A stretch of 64,000 nucleotides of DNA from Parapedobacter deserti (GTDB taxonomy: Bacteria; Bacteroidota; Bacteroidia; Sphingobacteriales; Sphingobacteriaceae): positions 194,520 to 258,519 of the forward strand of contig NZ_JBHRTA010000016.1 in NCBI RefSeq assembly GCF_042646065.1, given 5' to 3'. A program made the position numbers and the translations under genes. Position 1 is the first letter of the stretch, and each line of letters opens with the position of its first letter. Under the pieces are notes generated by a model that had not been told where the DNA came from, searched no databases, and saw nothing but the letters and a program-made list of their open reading frames with translations. Shown one piece after another: positions 41,328-51,148 of this stretch.

Positions 41328-42575
41328 ATGCCGGTAAAAATGTCCAATGGGGAGAATGTCAAGCTGTCGCTGCAAGCCATCAGCAGTAATAAGCTACGGA
41401 CGTTTCTGACAGCGCTGATCATTGCCATCGGCATTACTGCGCTCGTGGGCATCCTGACCTCGATTGACGCGATCAAAAGCTCACTTACCGATTCTTTTTC
41501 GGCGATGGGTTCCAACTCGTTCAACATCCGCAACAGGGGAATCAATGTGCAGATCGGCGGAAGCGGTACCCGGCCGAAGCAATATCCACCCATCACCTAC
41601 TATCAGGCTAAGACCTTCAAAGAGCAATTTGACTATCCGGCGGTTGTCTCGCTGAGCACCTATGCTTCGTTTGGCGCAACTGCAAAGTATAAGAGCGAAC
41701 AAACCAATCCTAATATCAATGTGCTGGGCGCGGATGAAAATTATCTGCAAACAGCAGGATACAACTTATCGTTAGGGCGCAATTTCTCACTGCGCGAAGT
41801 CGAATACGGCAGCAATGTGGTTATTGTCGGTTCGGAGATTGTAAAAAGGTTATTTAAGAAGAATGAGGAACCGCTCGACCAATTTATTACCATTGGAAAT
41901 ACTCGTTATTCAATAATCGGTGTCTTGGAAGACAAAGGGTCGAGTGCCGGCTTTGGTGGCGATAAGGCTTGTATCATCCCGTTGGTGAAGGCCCGCTCTG
42001 TGATGGCGTTGGGCACTCCTTCGTATACCATCACGGTGATGGCGTCCAATCCGCAGCAAATCGAATCGGCGATCGGCGAAGCTACGGCATTGTTCCGCAA
42101 TATCCGTGGCGCCAGGGTAGGGCAGGAGACTAATTTCGAAATCACCAAGAGCGATGCTGTCGCCCAAATATTGATTGAAAGTTTGACCTATGTCACACTG
42201 GGAGCTATCGTCATTGCGCTGATCACGCTTATTGGGGCTTCAATCGGGTTGATGAATATTATGTTGGTTTCCGTGACAGAGCGCACTCGCGAAATCGGAA
42301 TCAGGAAAGCCATTGGCGCCACGCCGAGCGTTATCCGCCGTCAATTCCTCACCGAAGCGGTGGTGATATGCCTAATGGGGGGCTTTGCCGGAATATTCCT
42401 GGGCATATTAATCGGCAATATTCTTGCGGTCGTGATGGGGGCCAGCTTTATCGTCCCCTGGAATTGGATCACGCTGGGTGTGGTGGTTTGTGTCGGCGTA
42501 GGAATGATTTCGGGGTATTATCCTGCGTCAAAAGCCTCCCGGCTTGACCCGGTGGAGGCATTAAGGTATGAGTAG
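41328..42575 (+). CDS. MacB-type ABC transporter permease
   Basis: 415-residue inner-membrane protein: N-terminal helix (KLRTFLTALIIAIGITALVG, about 22-41), a large periplasmic MacB-core domain (about 60-285), then three C-terminal helices including the conserved LIGASIGLMNIMLVSVTERTREIGIRKAIGA segment (given here in part; about 300-330) and a final SGYYPASKASRLDPVEALRYE, of which the DPVEALRYE end is a MacB hallmark. Works with an ATPase to export peptides or act as a mechanotransmitter. No ATPase gene lies next to it. Start could be ATG 41328 or 41340. Confidence 0.92.
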   Translation: MPVKMSNGENVKLSLQAISSNKLRTFLTALIIAIGITALVGILTSIDAIKSSLTDSFSAMGSNSFNIRNRGINVQIGGSGTRPKQYPPITYYQAKTFKEQFDYPAVVSLSTYASFGATAKYKSEQTNPNINVLGADENYLQTAGYNLSLGRNFSLREVEYGSNVVIVGSEIVKRLFKKNEEPLDQFITIGNTRYSIIGVLEDKGSSAGFGGDKACIIPLVKARSVMALGTPSYTITVMASNPQQIESAIGEATALFRNIRGARVGQETNFEITKSDAVAQILIESLTYVTLGAIVIALITLIGASIGLMNIMLVSVTERTREIGIRKAIGATPSVIRRQFLTEAVVICLMGGFAGIFLGILIGNILAVVMGASFIVPWNWITLGVVVCVGVGMISGYYPASKASRLDPVEALRYE

Positions 42576-42644
42576 TAAGAGTAAGATCTGCCGGGCCTAT
42601 CTTGAGCCATGATCCATTCCGTTGTTGTGGCTGCTATGCAGATG

Positions 42645-45443
42645 TTATGAATGCAAATACGCTTTCAAGAACTGTGCTGTATGAGTATCCGCATTTTCTG
42701 TCATCGCTTCGGGGGTACCTTCAAATATAAGGTCGCCGCCCTGGTCACCGCCCTCCGGCCCGATGTCGATAATCCAGTCAGCGCTTTTAATCATGTCCAT
42801 GTTGTGTTCGATGACCAGTATGCTATTGCCTTGCGCGATAAGTGCACTGAATGAGTTCAGCAACTTTTTGATGTCGTGAAAATGGAGTCCGGTGGTGGGC
42901 TCGTCAAAGATAAACAGCGTGTTTTTGCTCTGGTTGCCTTTAATTAGAAAAGATGCCAGTTTGATGCGCTGGGCTTCGCCGCCGGACAGCGTGCTTGACG
43001 ACTGACCGAGTTTCACGTAGCTGAGCCCTACGTCTGCGAGTGGTTGCAACTTAGCCAATATCTTGGGCTGATCCGTAAAAAAATCAAGCGCTTCACTTAC
43101 GCTGAGCTCTAGGATATCCGAAACATTTTTCTCTTTCCACGTGATGTCGAGGACGTGTTGTTTAAAGCGTTTGCCTCCGCATGACTCGCAGGGAAGCACA
43201 ATGTCCGCCATAAACTGCATTTCGATTTTCACTTCGCCTTCTCCTTGACATGCCTCGCAGCGTCCACCTTCCACGTTGAAGGAAAATGCGGCGGGTTTCA
43301 GTCCCGCGGCTTTAGCCGCAGGCTGGGCACTGTACAACGTACGGATTTCGTCCCATGCCTTTACATAGGTTACCGGATTGGATCGCGACGAGCGGCCGAT
43401 GGGATTTTGATCTACCAATTCGACGCGCTCCACCCGCTGGATGTCGCCCTCGATACCGTCGTATAAACCAGTTTGTTCGCCCGAATAATTACCAAGAGCT
43501 TTTTGGAGCGCAGGGTAAAGGATGCGCTTTACGAGGGACGTCTTTCCCGATCCTGAAACTCCCGTTACGACGGTAAAGACATTGAGTGGGAACCGCACGT
43601 CGATGCCTTTAAGATTATTTTCACGCGCTCCCTTGATGACCACGGCGTCGTGCCATTTTCGGCGGCTTGCAGGCACCGGAATTCGGTCTTTACCACTCAG
43701 GTATTTGCCGGTAAGGCTTTTGGTATCCTTCAGCAACTCTTCATAGGTGCCATCGAATATCAATCGGCCGCCGTTCACGCCCGCCTCTGGTCCGATGTCG
43801 ATGAGGTAATCGGCTGCCTGCATCATCTCCTGCTCATGCTCAACAACCAGCACGGTATTTCCTGCATTACGCAAGGATTTGAGCACGCTGATGAGGCGTT
43901 GGGTATCCCGGGGGTGCAATCCGATGCTCGGCTCATCGAGCACGTAAATTGAGCCTACCAACGAGCTGCCCAGTGAGGTGGCGAGGTTGATGCGCTGAGA
44001 TTCGCCCCCCGACAGGGTGTTCGAAAGCCGGTTGAGCGTAAGGTAGCTCAGCCCTACATCGGTGAGGTACTGCAGGCGGTTGCAAACCTCCGTAAGCAGG
44101 CGCTGCGCAATTTTGGCGTCGTTTTCCGGCAATTGGAGGCTTCGAAAGAAATCCAGCGCGGCATCAAGGGGCATCAGCACCACATCTGAAATGGATTTTC
44201 CGGCTATTTTCACATAAGCCGCGTCTTTGCGCAGGCGCGTACCCTTACATTCGGGACAATCTGTTTTCCCCCGGTAACGGGATAGCATGACGCGGTACTG
44301 TATTTTGTAGGTCTGCGTTTCCAGCTCTTCAAAGAACCGGTTCAGCCCATCGAAATATTGGTTTCCCGTCCAGAGTAATTCCTTTTGGGCATCGGTGAGA
44401 TCGCGATAAGGCCGGTGAATCGGAAAGTCGAACCGGGTCGATGTGCGCAATAGCCGCTGTAACCATTCACCCATTTTTTCGCCGCGCCACGGTGCAATGG
44501 CGCCATCGTATATTGACCGGCTTTTGTCGGGAATAACCAGGTCTGGGTCTATGCCGATGATGCGGCCATATCCTTCGCAGCGTTTGCATGCACCGTAGGG
44601 GTTGTTGAAGCTGAAAAAATTGGGTGTTGGCTCCTCAAACGTAAGGCCGTCTAATTCGAAGCGGTCAGAAAACGTGTGAACCGTTCCGTTTTCATCTACG
44701 TGGCAATCGCCTTTTCCTTCAAAGAAAGCCGTCTGTACAGAATCTGCAATGCGGCTGGCTGTATCTTCCTCGCCGTCTATCGCAATGCGGTCAATCACAA
44801 TCAGGAGATCTCCAAGTTTGGCCGGCCGGTTTTCAACCGCCGGGTCTTCCAGCAGGGCCTCGATTTTATGTATTGTGCCTTGGTGAATGACCCGTACAAA
44901 CCCCTTTTGCAACAGGATGGCCAGTTCTTCTTTAAGCTTACGGTTGTTGGTGGGGTGCAAGGGTGCAGTAATGGTCGTCACCGTGCCATTGGGTAGCTTG
45001 GTAGCGAAACTGGTTACCGACGTTACCGTGTCCTTCTTTACCTGCCCGCCGGAAACGGGAGAGTATGTTCGGCCGATACGGGCATAGAGCAGTTTTAGGT
45101 AATCATAGATTTCGGTGGAGGTTCCCACGGTAGAACGTGGGTTGCTGGTGATTACGCGTTGCTCAATGGCGATGGCCGGTGCGATACCTTTAATGTAGTC
45201 CACCTCCGGTTTGCTCATCCGCCCCATAAACTGCCTGGCGTAAGACGAAAGGCTTTCCACATAGCGGCGTTGCCCCTCCGCATAAAGCGTGTCGAAGGCC
45301 AACGAAGACTTTCCCGAGCCGGACATGCCTGTGATGACCACGAGTTTGTTTTTGGGAATGGCTACGTCCACATTTTTGAGATTGTGTACACGTGCACCTT
45401 TAATGATGATATGTGTTTTGGGGTCGAGCGTTGCTGTATTCAT
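42645..45443 (-). CDS. uvrA: Excinuclease ABC subunit UvrA
   Basis: DNA-damage recognition ATPase of nucleotide excision repair; works with UvrB and UvrC. About 932 residues from ATG 45443 (an in-frame ATG at 45458 would add five). Two ABC modules: Walker A GMSGSGKSSLAF and GVSGSGKTSLVK; signatures NTLSGGESQRINLA and STLSGGEAQRIKLA; zinc-finger cysteines in CKRCEGYG, CPECKGTRL and CEACQGEGEVKIEMQF...CESCGGKRF. Length and order are standard. Monocistronic; its -7 box lies 42 bases upstream. Confidence 0.97.
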   Translation of the reverse strand: MNTATLDPKTHIIIKGARVHNLKNVDVAIPKNKLVVITGMSGSGKSSLAFDTLYAEGQRRYVESLSSYARQFMGRMSKPEVDYIKGIAPAIAIEQRVITSNPRSTVGTSTEIYDYLKLLYARIGRTYSPVSGGQVKKDTVTSVTSFATKLPNGTVTTITAPLHPTNNRKLKEELAILLQKGFVRVIHQGTIHKIEALLEDPAVENRPAKLGDLLIVIDRIAIDGEEDTASRIADSVQTAFFEGKGDCHVDENGTVHTFSDRFELDGLTFEEPTPNFFSFNNPYGACKRCEGYGRIIGIDPDLVIPDKSRSIYDGAIAPWRGEKMGEWLQRLLRTSTRFDFPIHRPYRDLTDAQKELLWTGNQYFDGLNRFFEELETQTYKIQYRVMLSRYRGKTDCPECKGTRLRKDAAYVKIAGKSISDVVLMPLDAALDFFRSLQLPENDAKIAQRLLTEVCNRLQYLTDVGLSYLTLNRLSNTLSGGESQRINLATSLGSSLVGSIYVLDEPSIGLHPRDTQRLISVLKSLRNAGNTVLVVEHEQEMMQAADYLIDIGPEAGVNGGRLIFDGTYEELLKDTKSLTGKYLSGKDRIPVPASRRKWHDAVVIKGARENNLKGIDVRFPLNVFTVVTGVSGSGKTSLVKRILYPALQKALGNYSGEQTGLYDGIEGDIQRVERVELVDQNPIGRSSRSNPVTYVKAWDEIRTLYSAQPAAKAAGLKPAAFSFNVEGGRCEACQGEGEVKIEMQFMADIVLPCESCGGKRFKQHVLDITWKEKNVSDILELSVSEALDFFTDQPKILAKLQPLADVGLSYVKLGQSSSTLSGGEAQRIKLASFLIKGNQSKNTLFIFDEPTTGLHFHDIKKLLNSFSALIAQGNSILVIEHNMDMIKSADWIIDIGPEGGDQGGDLIFEGTPEAMTENADTHTAQFLKAYLHS

Positions 45444-45485
45444 ATATGGGATATACAAGTCCGCCGGCTATCGAACGGACGAACA

Positions 45486-45493
45486 CAAAAGTA
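45486..45493 (-). promoter_or_regulatory. uvrA promoter -7 box
   Basis: CAAAAGTA on the plus strand reads TACTTTTG on the minus strand, an exact TAnnTTTG match, 42 bases before the chosen uvrA ATG. No -33 TTTG at the right distance and no LexA-like box recognised. Confidence 0.5.
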
Positions 45494-45553
45494 CGGATAA
45501 TTTTTTTAGTATCGAGCGCTGACCATAATGCCCTGGCCGGAATTTTAATTTTT

Positions 45554-47245
45554 CTAATCCGCCGTTTTCGGCGGACTGGAATCCGAATCCGGCCCGGCTG
45601 GTTTCTTGGTCAGCCGTACGAGGTGGAACTTGCCAAGTTGTGCCTCGCGGGTTCGATAATAAAAGAATTTTGGCGTAATCCGGCTTACCCGATAGTCGGA
45701 AAACGTAGCGATTTCGGTTATTTTATACGCGTCGGGGAGCTCGTTCAGCCGCAGATCCGCCACGGCCAGCAGGCTTCCGTCGAGCACTGCATCCCACTGT
45801 TCGGCAGACCTGATCGCCTGCAACGGGATATCGCTCCGGAACCCTAATGTAAAATTCCGGATATCCAAATCCAGCACATACAAGCGATCTGCTCTGGGAC
45901 CTCTCGTTAAGTGTGTGTTGATGTAATCACCCATGGCGCTTCCCCCTTGGTATGCCAATAGCCCGGGATAAAGATACGCCCCATAGAAGACACCGATCAA
46001 AATCCCTGTGCTGTAACTAATGGCTAACGTGTTAATCACCGACGGACGCCGGAAAAAAAAGAATGCCGCTACACCTGCAACCGCAACGGCTCCAACAAAT
46101 CCCATCCAGCCGCGGTCGTGAAACAGGAATGTCAAGGCGCAAAGTGCCGGAATGAGTACGGCAGCCAAATACCATTGCACACGGTGTATCACATGAGAGG
46201 CAGGCAATCGATCGAGGCTAACCAGCAATTGGGCTACCCAGATGCTCATCATGGGAAAGAGCGCATTCAGGTAATGAGGCAGTTGAAATTCGGAGGCCGA
46301 AAACATGAGAAACGGAACGAAGACTGCGCCCCATAACAGCGGGTGTGGCGCGATGCCCTTCCATCTGTTAACGGAAAAATAGACCGTAAACAAGAGCAGG
46401 ATCGACCACGGCAGGAAGGCCCACAAAACTGTGTGCAGGTAAAAGAACGGATCGCCGTGCCCTGTTATGGGGCCGGTATTAAAAAAACGCCCGAATTGGC
46501 TATCCCAGAAAAAAAAGCGGAGACCCGACACGTTTTTCCGCCCGAAGACTTCCACCTCGGGCCTTGCGTCAAACTGGCTGTAGAGGCTATACAGTTCTGG
46601 TAGAATGAACAGCAGGACGAATGCGAAGGCAACGTACCACCTGTAATTAAGGAATTGCTTCCACTCTTTCCGGATTATCCACAGCACCATGAAACCGCTT
46701 CCAATAAGGATCAACACAAATATTCCTTTAGTCATTACGGCCATTGAAGCCCACAATGCGCCGAGAACCAGCTGACCAAACGAACCGCGTTGATATACCC
46801 GATATAAATGATAGACGGAGGCGATGATCATCCCGGTTAGGTAAGGTTCGGCATTGACAGCCGAGTTGCAGAGGATCAGGTGCAAGGAACTGAGATAAAC
46901 CAATACGCCGACCTGCGCCGCCTTCCTGCCATATAGCTTGTCGGCCAGCAAATAAGTGTACCATGCCCCAATGAGCCAGAAAATGAACGCGGGAAATTTG
47001 TAAGCGAAGTCATTGATACCAAACACATGGTAGCTAAGCGCGGTGCACCAGAACTGGAAATGCGGTTTATCGAGCCAGTCGAATCCATGGAGCGTAAGGA
47101 AAAGATAATTACCACTCAGCACCATGTTTTTCGCGATGAGGGCGTAGAGCGCGCCATCGATCATCATTACGCCTGTAAACAGACCGATCGCATTTACGGC
47201 AATGCCTATGGTGCAGAGGAGTCTGAAGGTGGATTTGGTCAACAT
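45554..47245 (-). CDS. GT39-family membrane glycosyltransferase (ArnT/PMT-like)
   Basis: 563-residue polytopic protein with about ten to twelve predicted membrane helices in the first 420 residues and a soluble C-terminal part. The first periplasmic loop has MMIDGALYALIAKNMV and DWLDKPHFQFWCTAL, matching the acidic loop and DKP motif of the PMT_2/ArnT superfamily, which moves sugars from polyprenyl-phosphate donors to lipid A or proteins in the periplasm. Acceptor unknown. On the same strand as, and 38 bases downstream of, the PafA-like gene, possibly co-transcribed. Confidence 0.9.
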   Translation of the reverse strand: MLTKSTFRLLCTIGIAVNAIGLFTGVMMIDGALYALIAKNMVLSGNYLFLTLHGFDWLDKPHFQFWCTALSYHVFGINDFAYKFPAFIFWLIGAWYTYLLADKLYGRKAAQVGVLVYLSSLHLILCNSAVNAEPYLTGMIIASVYHLYRVYQRGSFGQLVLGALWASMAVMTKGIFVLILIGSGFMVLWIIRKEWKQFLNYRWYVAFAFVLLFILPELYSLYSQFDARPEVEVFGRKNVSGLRFFFWDSQFGRFFNTGPITGHGDPFFYLHTVLWAFLPWSILLLFTVYFSVNRWKGIAPHPLLWGAVFVPFLMFSASEFQLPHYLNALFPMMSIWVAQLLVSLDRLPASHVIHRVQWYLAAVLIPALCALTFLFHDRGWMGFVGAVAVAGVAAFFFFRRPSVINTLAISYSTGILIGVFYGAYLYPGLLAYQGGSAMGDYINTHLTRGPRADRLYVLDLDIRNFTLGFRSDIPLQAIRSAEQWDAVLDGSLLAVADLRLNELPDAYKITEIATFSDYRVSRITPKFFYYRTREAQLGKFHLVRLTKKPAGPDSDSSPPKTAD

Positions 47246-47283
47246 CGAAGTGGATACGGTTATTCAGCCTTTGAGCGCAATGC

Positions 47284-48930
47284 TTATTCCAACAAATCCA
47301 CTATCGGTTGTCCGATGTTTCCATTCGGTTCCTCGATGTGAAGCAGTGCGGCTAATGTGGATGCGATATCGGTCATATGTGTTGTGCGGTTGGTGACACC
47401 GTGTTTGATGCCCCAGCCCATCCAGACCAGTGGAATGTGCGCATCGTAAGACGCCCATGTGCCGTGGGTGGTGCCACGAGAACGGGGCGAGCCGCTGTAC
47501 CACTGCGGCTCGAGGATAATTTGTATGCATCCGCTGCGTTTGGAGTTGTATCCGTTAACAATCCGTTCACGGATGCGGGCGGGAATGCTCGATGTCCCAG
47601 CTTTTTCCATGTCGGTTACGAACGCCACACCGTCCAACTTGCGCAGAAACTTGACGGCCGTTTCCTTAACGGATTCTTCGTCGAGATCGTTGGTTTCAAG
47701 CGCCTCATAGTCGAGGTGTACCTGGTAGTTCATCAAGCTGCGTACAATTTTCGGCTTTCCGAACTTTTCGTCGAGTAGTGCATTCAGGCCCGCCAGCGCA
47801 TTGCGCTCGTCGAAGTAGCCCGCATTGCCCCGTTTATCTAAGAAAAACAAAGGATTGTGCGAAGCGCCGTGATCGGCCGTGAGAAATAAGGTATATTCGT
47901 TTTTACCCACCTTTTCATCCAAAAAAGCAAAGAATGCTTCCAATTCTTTATCCAGGCGGAGATACGTGTCTTCGATCTCAATGGCGTTGACCGAGAACTG
48001 ATGGCCGATGTAATCAGTAGAAGAAAGGCTCAGACAGAGCATGTCTGTAAAGCCACCCGGATTATCCCCAAGTCGCTCGTTAACGATAGCGGCCTTGGCC
48101 AAGTCCAAGGTAAGTGTATTGCCAAAAGGCGTTGTACTGATCAGACCGAGACCGTTGTCTTTGACCAGCGCACTGAGTTTTTTAGGAAACACAGGGGCGT
48201 CTTCTCCAAGATAGGTCGCCTCATAGTGATTATCGTCCTCGATGCTTTGCGTGTAGGTGTCAATAGGATAAAGTGTATTCCAGTCTTGCATCAGGTATTT
48301 CTCGGTCAGTTTTTGCGCATTGAATTTTTTTACCCATTCGGGCAATTCCTGCATGTAGAAGGTGCTGGAAATCCAGTCCCCGGAATTGCCTTCAAACCAG
48401 TAGGCCGCATCGGCAAAATGTCCTGCGGGAAGGATGCCTCCCCGGTCTTTAATAGCGATACCAATGACTTTTGAGCGAAAGTTGGTAGCCAGTTTGAGCT
48501 GGTCGGTGATGGTAGAGGTGAGCAGGTTGCGGGGAGACTGTTTGCCTTCACTTCTGTCGGTGCCCACGCCACTCACGTTGTCATCTTGCGTACAGTACAT
48601 CCGCCGCCCCGTTTGCTGGATAATAAAATCATTGCCGGCAATACCGTGTATGGCCGGAACGCTACCAGTATAAACGGTACTATGACCGATTGCCGTGTAT
48701 GTGGGAACGTAGTCGATATATGTGTTATCGCACGAAAACCCTTCGTTCAACAATCGTTTGAAGCCACCTTCTCCATAGCGATCATAGAAGCGGTAAAGGT
48801 AGTCCCAACGCATTTGGTCGACCATGAGGCCGACAACCAGTTTTGGTTTAGAAATAGGCTGCTGTGCGTTTGCATAGACACAAAGTAGGAATATCCCACA
48901 ACAAACGAAGCATAACTTTTTTAAATTCAT
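47284..48930 (-). CDS. PafA-like alkaline phosphatase (type I phosphodiesterase/nucleotide pyrophosphatase fold)
   Basis: Exported zinc phosphatase, 548 residues from ATG 48930, which starts a signal peptide (MNLKKLCFVCCGIFLLCVYA, cleaved near NAQQ). The nucleophile Thr79 sits in YVPTYTAIGHS, numbered as in characterised PafA. Zinc ligands are supplied by GLMVDQMRWDYL, DYIGHQFS, LFLTADHGASHNP and a C-terminal RGTTHGTWASYDAHIPL. The K-and-R substrate pocket segment IAIKDRGGILPAGH is also present. The role is release of phosphate from monoesters, possibly calcium-activated and phosphate-independent as in other Bacteroidota. The ORF extension to 48951 is less likely. Confidence 0.94.
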   Translation of the reverse strand: MNLKKLCFVCCGIFLLCVYANAQQPISKPKLVVGLMVDQMRWDYLYRFYDRYGEGGFKRLLNEGFSCDNTYIDYVPTYTAIGHSTVYTGSVPAIHGIAGNDFIIQQTGRRMYCTQDDNVSGVGTDRSEGKQSPRNLLTSTITDQLKLATNFRSKVIGIAIKDRGGILPAGHFADAAYWFEGNSGDWISSTFYMQELPEWVKKFNAQKLTEKYLMQDWNTLYPIDTYTQSIEDDNHYEATYLGEDAPVFPKKLSALVKDNGLGLISTTPFGNTLTLDLAKAAIVNERLGDNPGGFTDMLCLSLSSTDYIGHQFSVNAIEIEDTYLRLDKELEAFFAFLDEKVGKNEYTLFLTADHGASHNPLFFLDKRGNAGYFDERNALAGLNALLDEKFGKPKIVRSLMNYQVHLDYEALETNDLDEESVKETAVKFLRKLDGVAFVTDMEKAGTSSIPARIRERIVNGYNSKRSGCIQIILEPQWYSGSPRSRGTTHGTWASYDAHIPLVWMGWGIKHGVTNRTTHMTDIASTLAALLHIEEPNGNIGQPIVDLLE

Positions 48931-49029
48931 AATGCGCTGTTCCGAAAACAAAATATAACACCGAAGCGGTATTGGCGGCTAAATTAGTAAATAATGCCCG
49001 GGATTAGAAGGCAGGAGGCTACAAACGCA

Positions 49030-50958
49030 TTAGCCCGCAAGGCTGTCCGTTTTGCGGCTTACGGTTATTTTCCGTACGGCATCGCAGATGCCGTGGTGGT
49101 CATAACCGCAGAGGGACCAAAGCTCCTGCTGTTCGCCGTGCTCAATCACTTCGTCGGGGATGCCCAGACGTACTACCGTTGATTGATAGCCGTGATCTGC
49201 CATAAACTCGAGCACAGCACTACCCATGCCGCCTTGGATGCAGCCGTCTTCGATGGTGATGATTTTCTTGAATTTGCGGAAAACCTCATGCAGCAGATCT
49301 TCGTCCAGCGGCTTTACAAAACGCAGGTCGTAGTGTGCCGGGAATATTCCTTCCCCGTTGAGCAAAACGCAGGCTTTGACTGCTTCATTCCCGATATGGC
49401 CGATGCTGAGCAACGCGAGCTCTTCCCCATCGGATATTTTGCGGCCTTTGCCTATCGGTATAGCGTTGAGCGGTCTTCGCCAGTCGGGCATTACCCCTTG
49501 CCCACGCGGGTAGCGTATGACGAATGGGCCTGCTCCATCCAGCTGGGCGGTATACATCAGGTTGCGCAATTCCTCCTCGTTCATGGGCGCTGACACCACT
49601 AGATTTGGAATACACCGCATGTACGCGAGGTCATAGGCTCCGTGGTGTGTGGGGCCGTCTGCACCGGCGATACCTGCTCGGTCGAGACAAAAAACCACAT
49701 GAAGATTTTGGATAGCCACATCATGTATGACCTGGTCATAGGCCCGCTGCATGAAACTGGAGTAAATATTGCAGAAAGGCACCATGCCCTGAGTCGCCAG
49801 ACCGGCAGAAAATGTTACCGCGTGCTGTTCGGCAATACCCACATCAAAAGCGCGGTCCGGTAAGGCCTTCATCATAATGTTCATGGAAGAGCCCGAGGGC
49901 ATAGCTGGCGTAATGCCCATGATTTTGTCGTTGGCCTCCGCTAGTTCTACCAGTGTATGACCGAAAACGTCCTGGTATTTCGGCGCAGCAGGTTTCTCTG
50001 TTTTGGATTTCTTGATTTCCCCGGTGATTTTGTCAAATAATCCGGGAGCATGCCAGGTAGTCTGGTCCTTTTCGGCCAACGCATAGCCCTTACCTTTTAC
50101 GGTGATGCAATGCAGCAGTTTGGGGCCTGGGAGATCGCGCAGGTCGTCCAGCGTATTCACCAGCCGCTTTATGTCGTGTCCATCCACAGGACCGAAATAC
50201 CTGAAGTTGAGCGATTCAAATAGGTTACTGTTTTTAAGCAGTGTGCCCTTGATGCTTTTCTCTATTTTTTTGGCGATGCCCAGCGCGTCGGGACCTATTT
50301 CAGATATTTTAGCCAGCACATGGCCAATATCGTCCCTGAATCGGTTCCATGATTTTGACGTAGTGATGCTGGTCAAGTATTCTTTCAGTGCCCCTACATT
50401 CGGGTCGATGGACATGCAGTTATCATTGAGGATGACCAGGAGGTTTGATTTTTCGATGCCGGCATGGTTGAGTGCTTCGAAGGCCATTCCGGCTGTCATC
50501 GCGCCATCGCCGATGACAGCGACGTGCTGTCTGTCGGTTTCGCCCTTGTAATGTGAAGCCACTGCCATACCCAATGCCGCAGAAATGGAAGTAGATGAGT
50601 GGCCCACGCCAAACGAGTCATATTCGCTTTCGGCACGCTTCGGGAACCCGCTGATGCCACCCAGCACGCGGTTAGTATGAAACACCTCTCGTCTACCGGT
50701 CAATATCTTATGTCCATATGCCTGATGGCCGACGTCCCAAACCAGTTGGTCGTAGGGTGTATTGAGTACATAATGCAACGCCACACTCAGCTCCACTACG
50801 CCAAGGCTGGCTGCAAAATGCCCTCCGTGAACCGATACGGTGTCGATTATGTATTGTCGTAACTCGCCGCACAGCTTCACCAAATCGGCATGGTCAAGCC
50901 GTTTCAGGTCGGCGGGTGTGTTTATGCGTTTGAGTAGCTCTCCGGCTTCAATCTCCAT
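49030..50958 (-). CDS. dxs: 1-deoxy-D-xylulose-5-phosphate synthase Dxs
   Basis: First enzyme of the MEP isoprenoid pathway; joins pyruvate and glyceraldehyde 3-phosphate with thiamine diphosphate. 642 residues from ATG 50958 (MEIEAGELLKRINTPADLKR); a longer frame to 50994 adds 12 unlikely residues. Marks: GGHFAASLGVVELSVALHYV, VWDVGHQAYGHKILTGRR, thiamine motif AVIGDGAMTAGMAFEALN...ILNDNCMSID, transketolase-like second domain with GIAEQHAVTFSAGLA, DRAGIAGADGPTHHG, and a C-terminal domain with IEDGCIQGGMGSAV. Works with IspH encoded at 34 kb. Single gene. Confidence 0.97.
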   Translation of the reverse strand: MEIEAGELLKRINTPADLKRLDHADLVKLCGELRQYIIDTVSVHGGHFAASLGVVELSVALHYVLNTPYDQLVWDVGHQAYGHKILTGRREVFHTNRVLGGISGFPKRAESEYDSFGVGHSSTSISAALGMAVASHYKGETDRQHVAVIGDGAMTAGMAFEALNHAGIEKSNLLVILNDNCMSIDPNVGALKEYLTSITTSKSWNRFRDDIGHVLAKISEIGPDALGIAKKIEKSIKGTLLKNSNLFESLNFRYFGPVDGHDIKRLVNTLDDLRDLPGPKLLHCITVKGKGYALAEKDQTTWHAPGLFDKITGEIKKSKTEKPAAPKYQDVFGHTLVELAEANDKIMGITPAMPSGSSMNIMMKALPDRAFDVGIAEQHAVTFSAGLATQGMVPFCNIYSSFMQRAYDQVIHDVAIQNLHVVFCLDRAGIAGADGPTHHGAYDLAYMRCIPNLVVSAPMNEEELRNLMYTAQLDGAGPFVIRYPRGQGVMPDWRRPLNAIPIGKGRKISDGEELALLSIGHIGNEAVKACVLLNGEGIFPAHYDLRFVKPLDEDLLHEVFRKFKKIITIEDGCIQGGMGSAVLEFMADHGYQSTVVRLGIPDEVIEHGEQQELWSLCGYDHHGICDAVRKITVSRKTDSLAG

Positions 50959-51136
50959 AATGTCCGGTTTGAAAAACTGATACAAAGTAAACAATAATTA
51001 TTGATACGCCCTGTCGATTATTTCCTACATCTTTAATCTTTCTTTGCAAATGTCTGATTCTTTATATTATAAAGAGTTTTTACGCTTCTTTGTGAAGAAA
51101 CAACGATCCCAACCGTTATAAATAACAGCCATTTCT

Positions 51137-51144
51137 TACTTTTG
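51137..51144 (+). promoter_or_regulatory. scpA promoter -7 box
   Basis: TACTTTTG fits TAnnTTTG exactly and ends four bases before the GTG start of scpA. No -33 TTTG at the right spacing. Confidence 0.6.
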
Positions 51145-51148
51145 TTGA

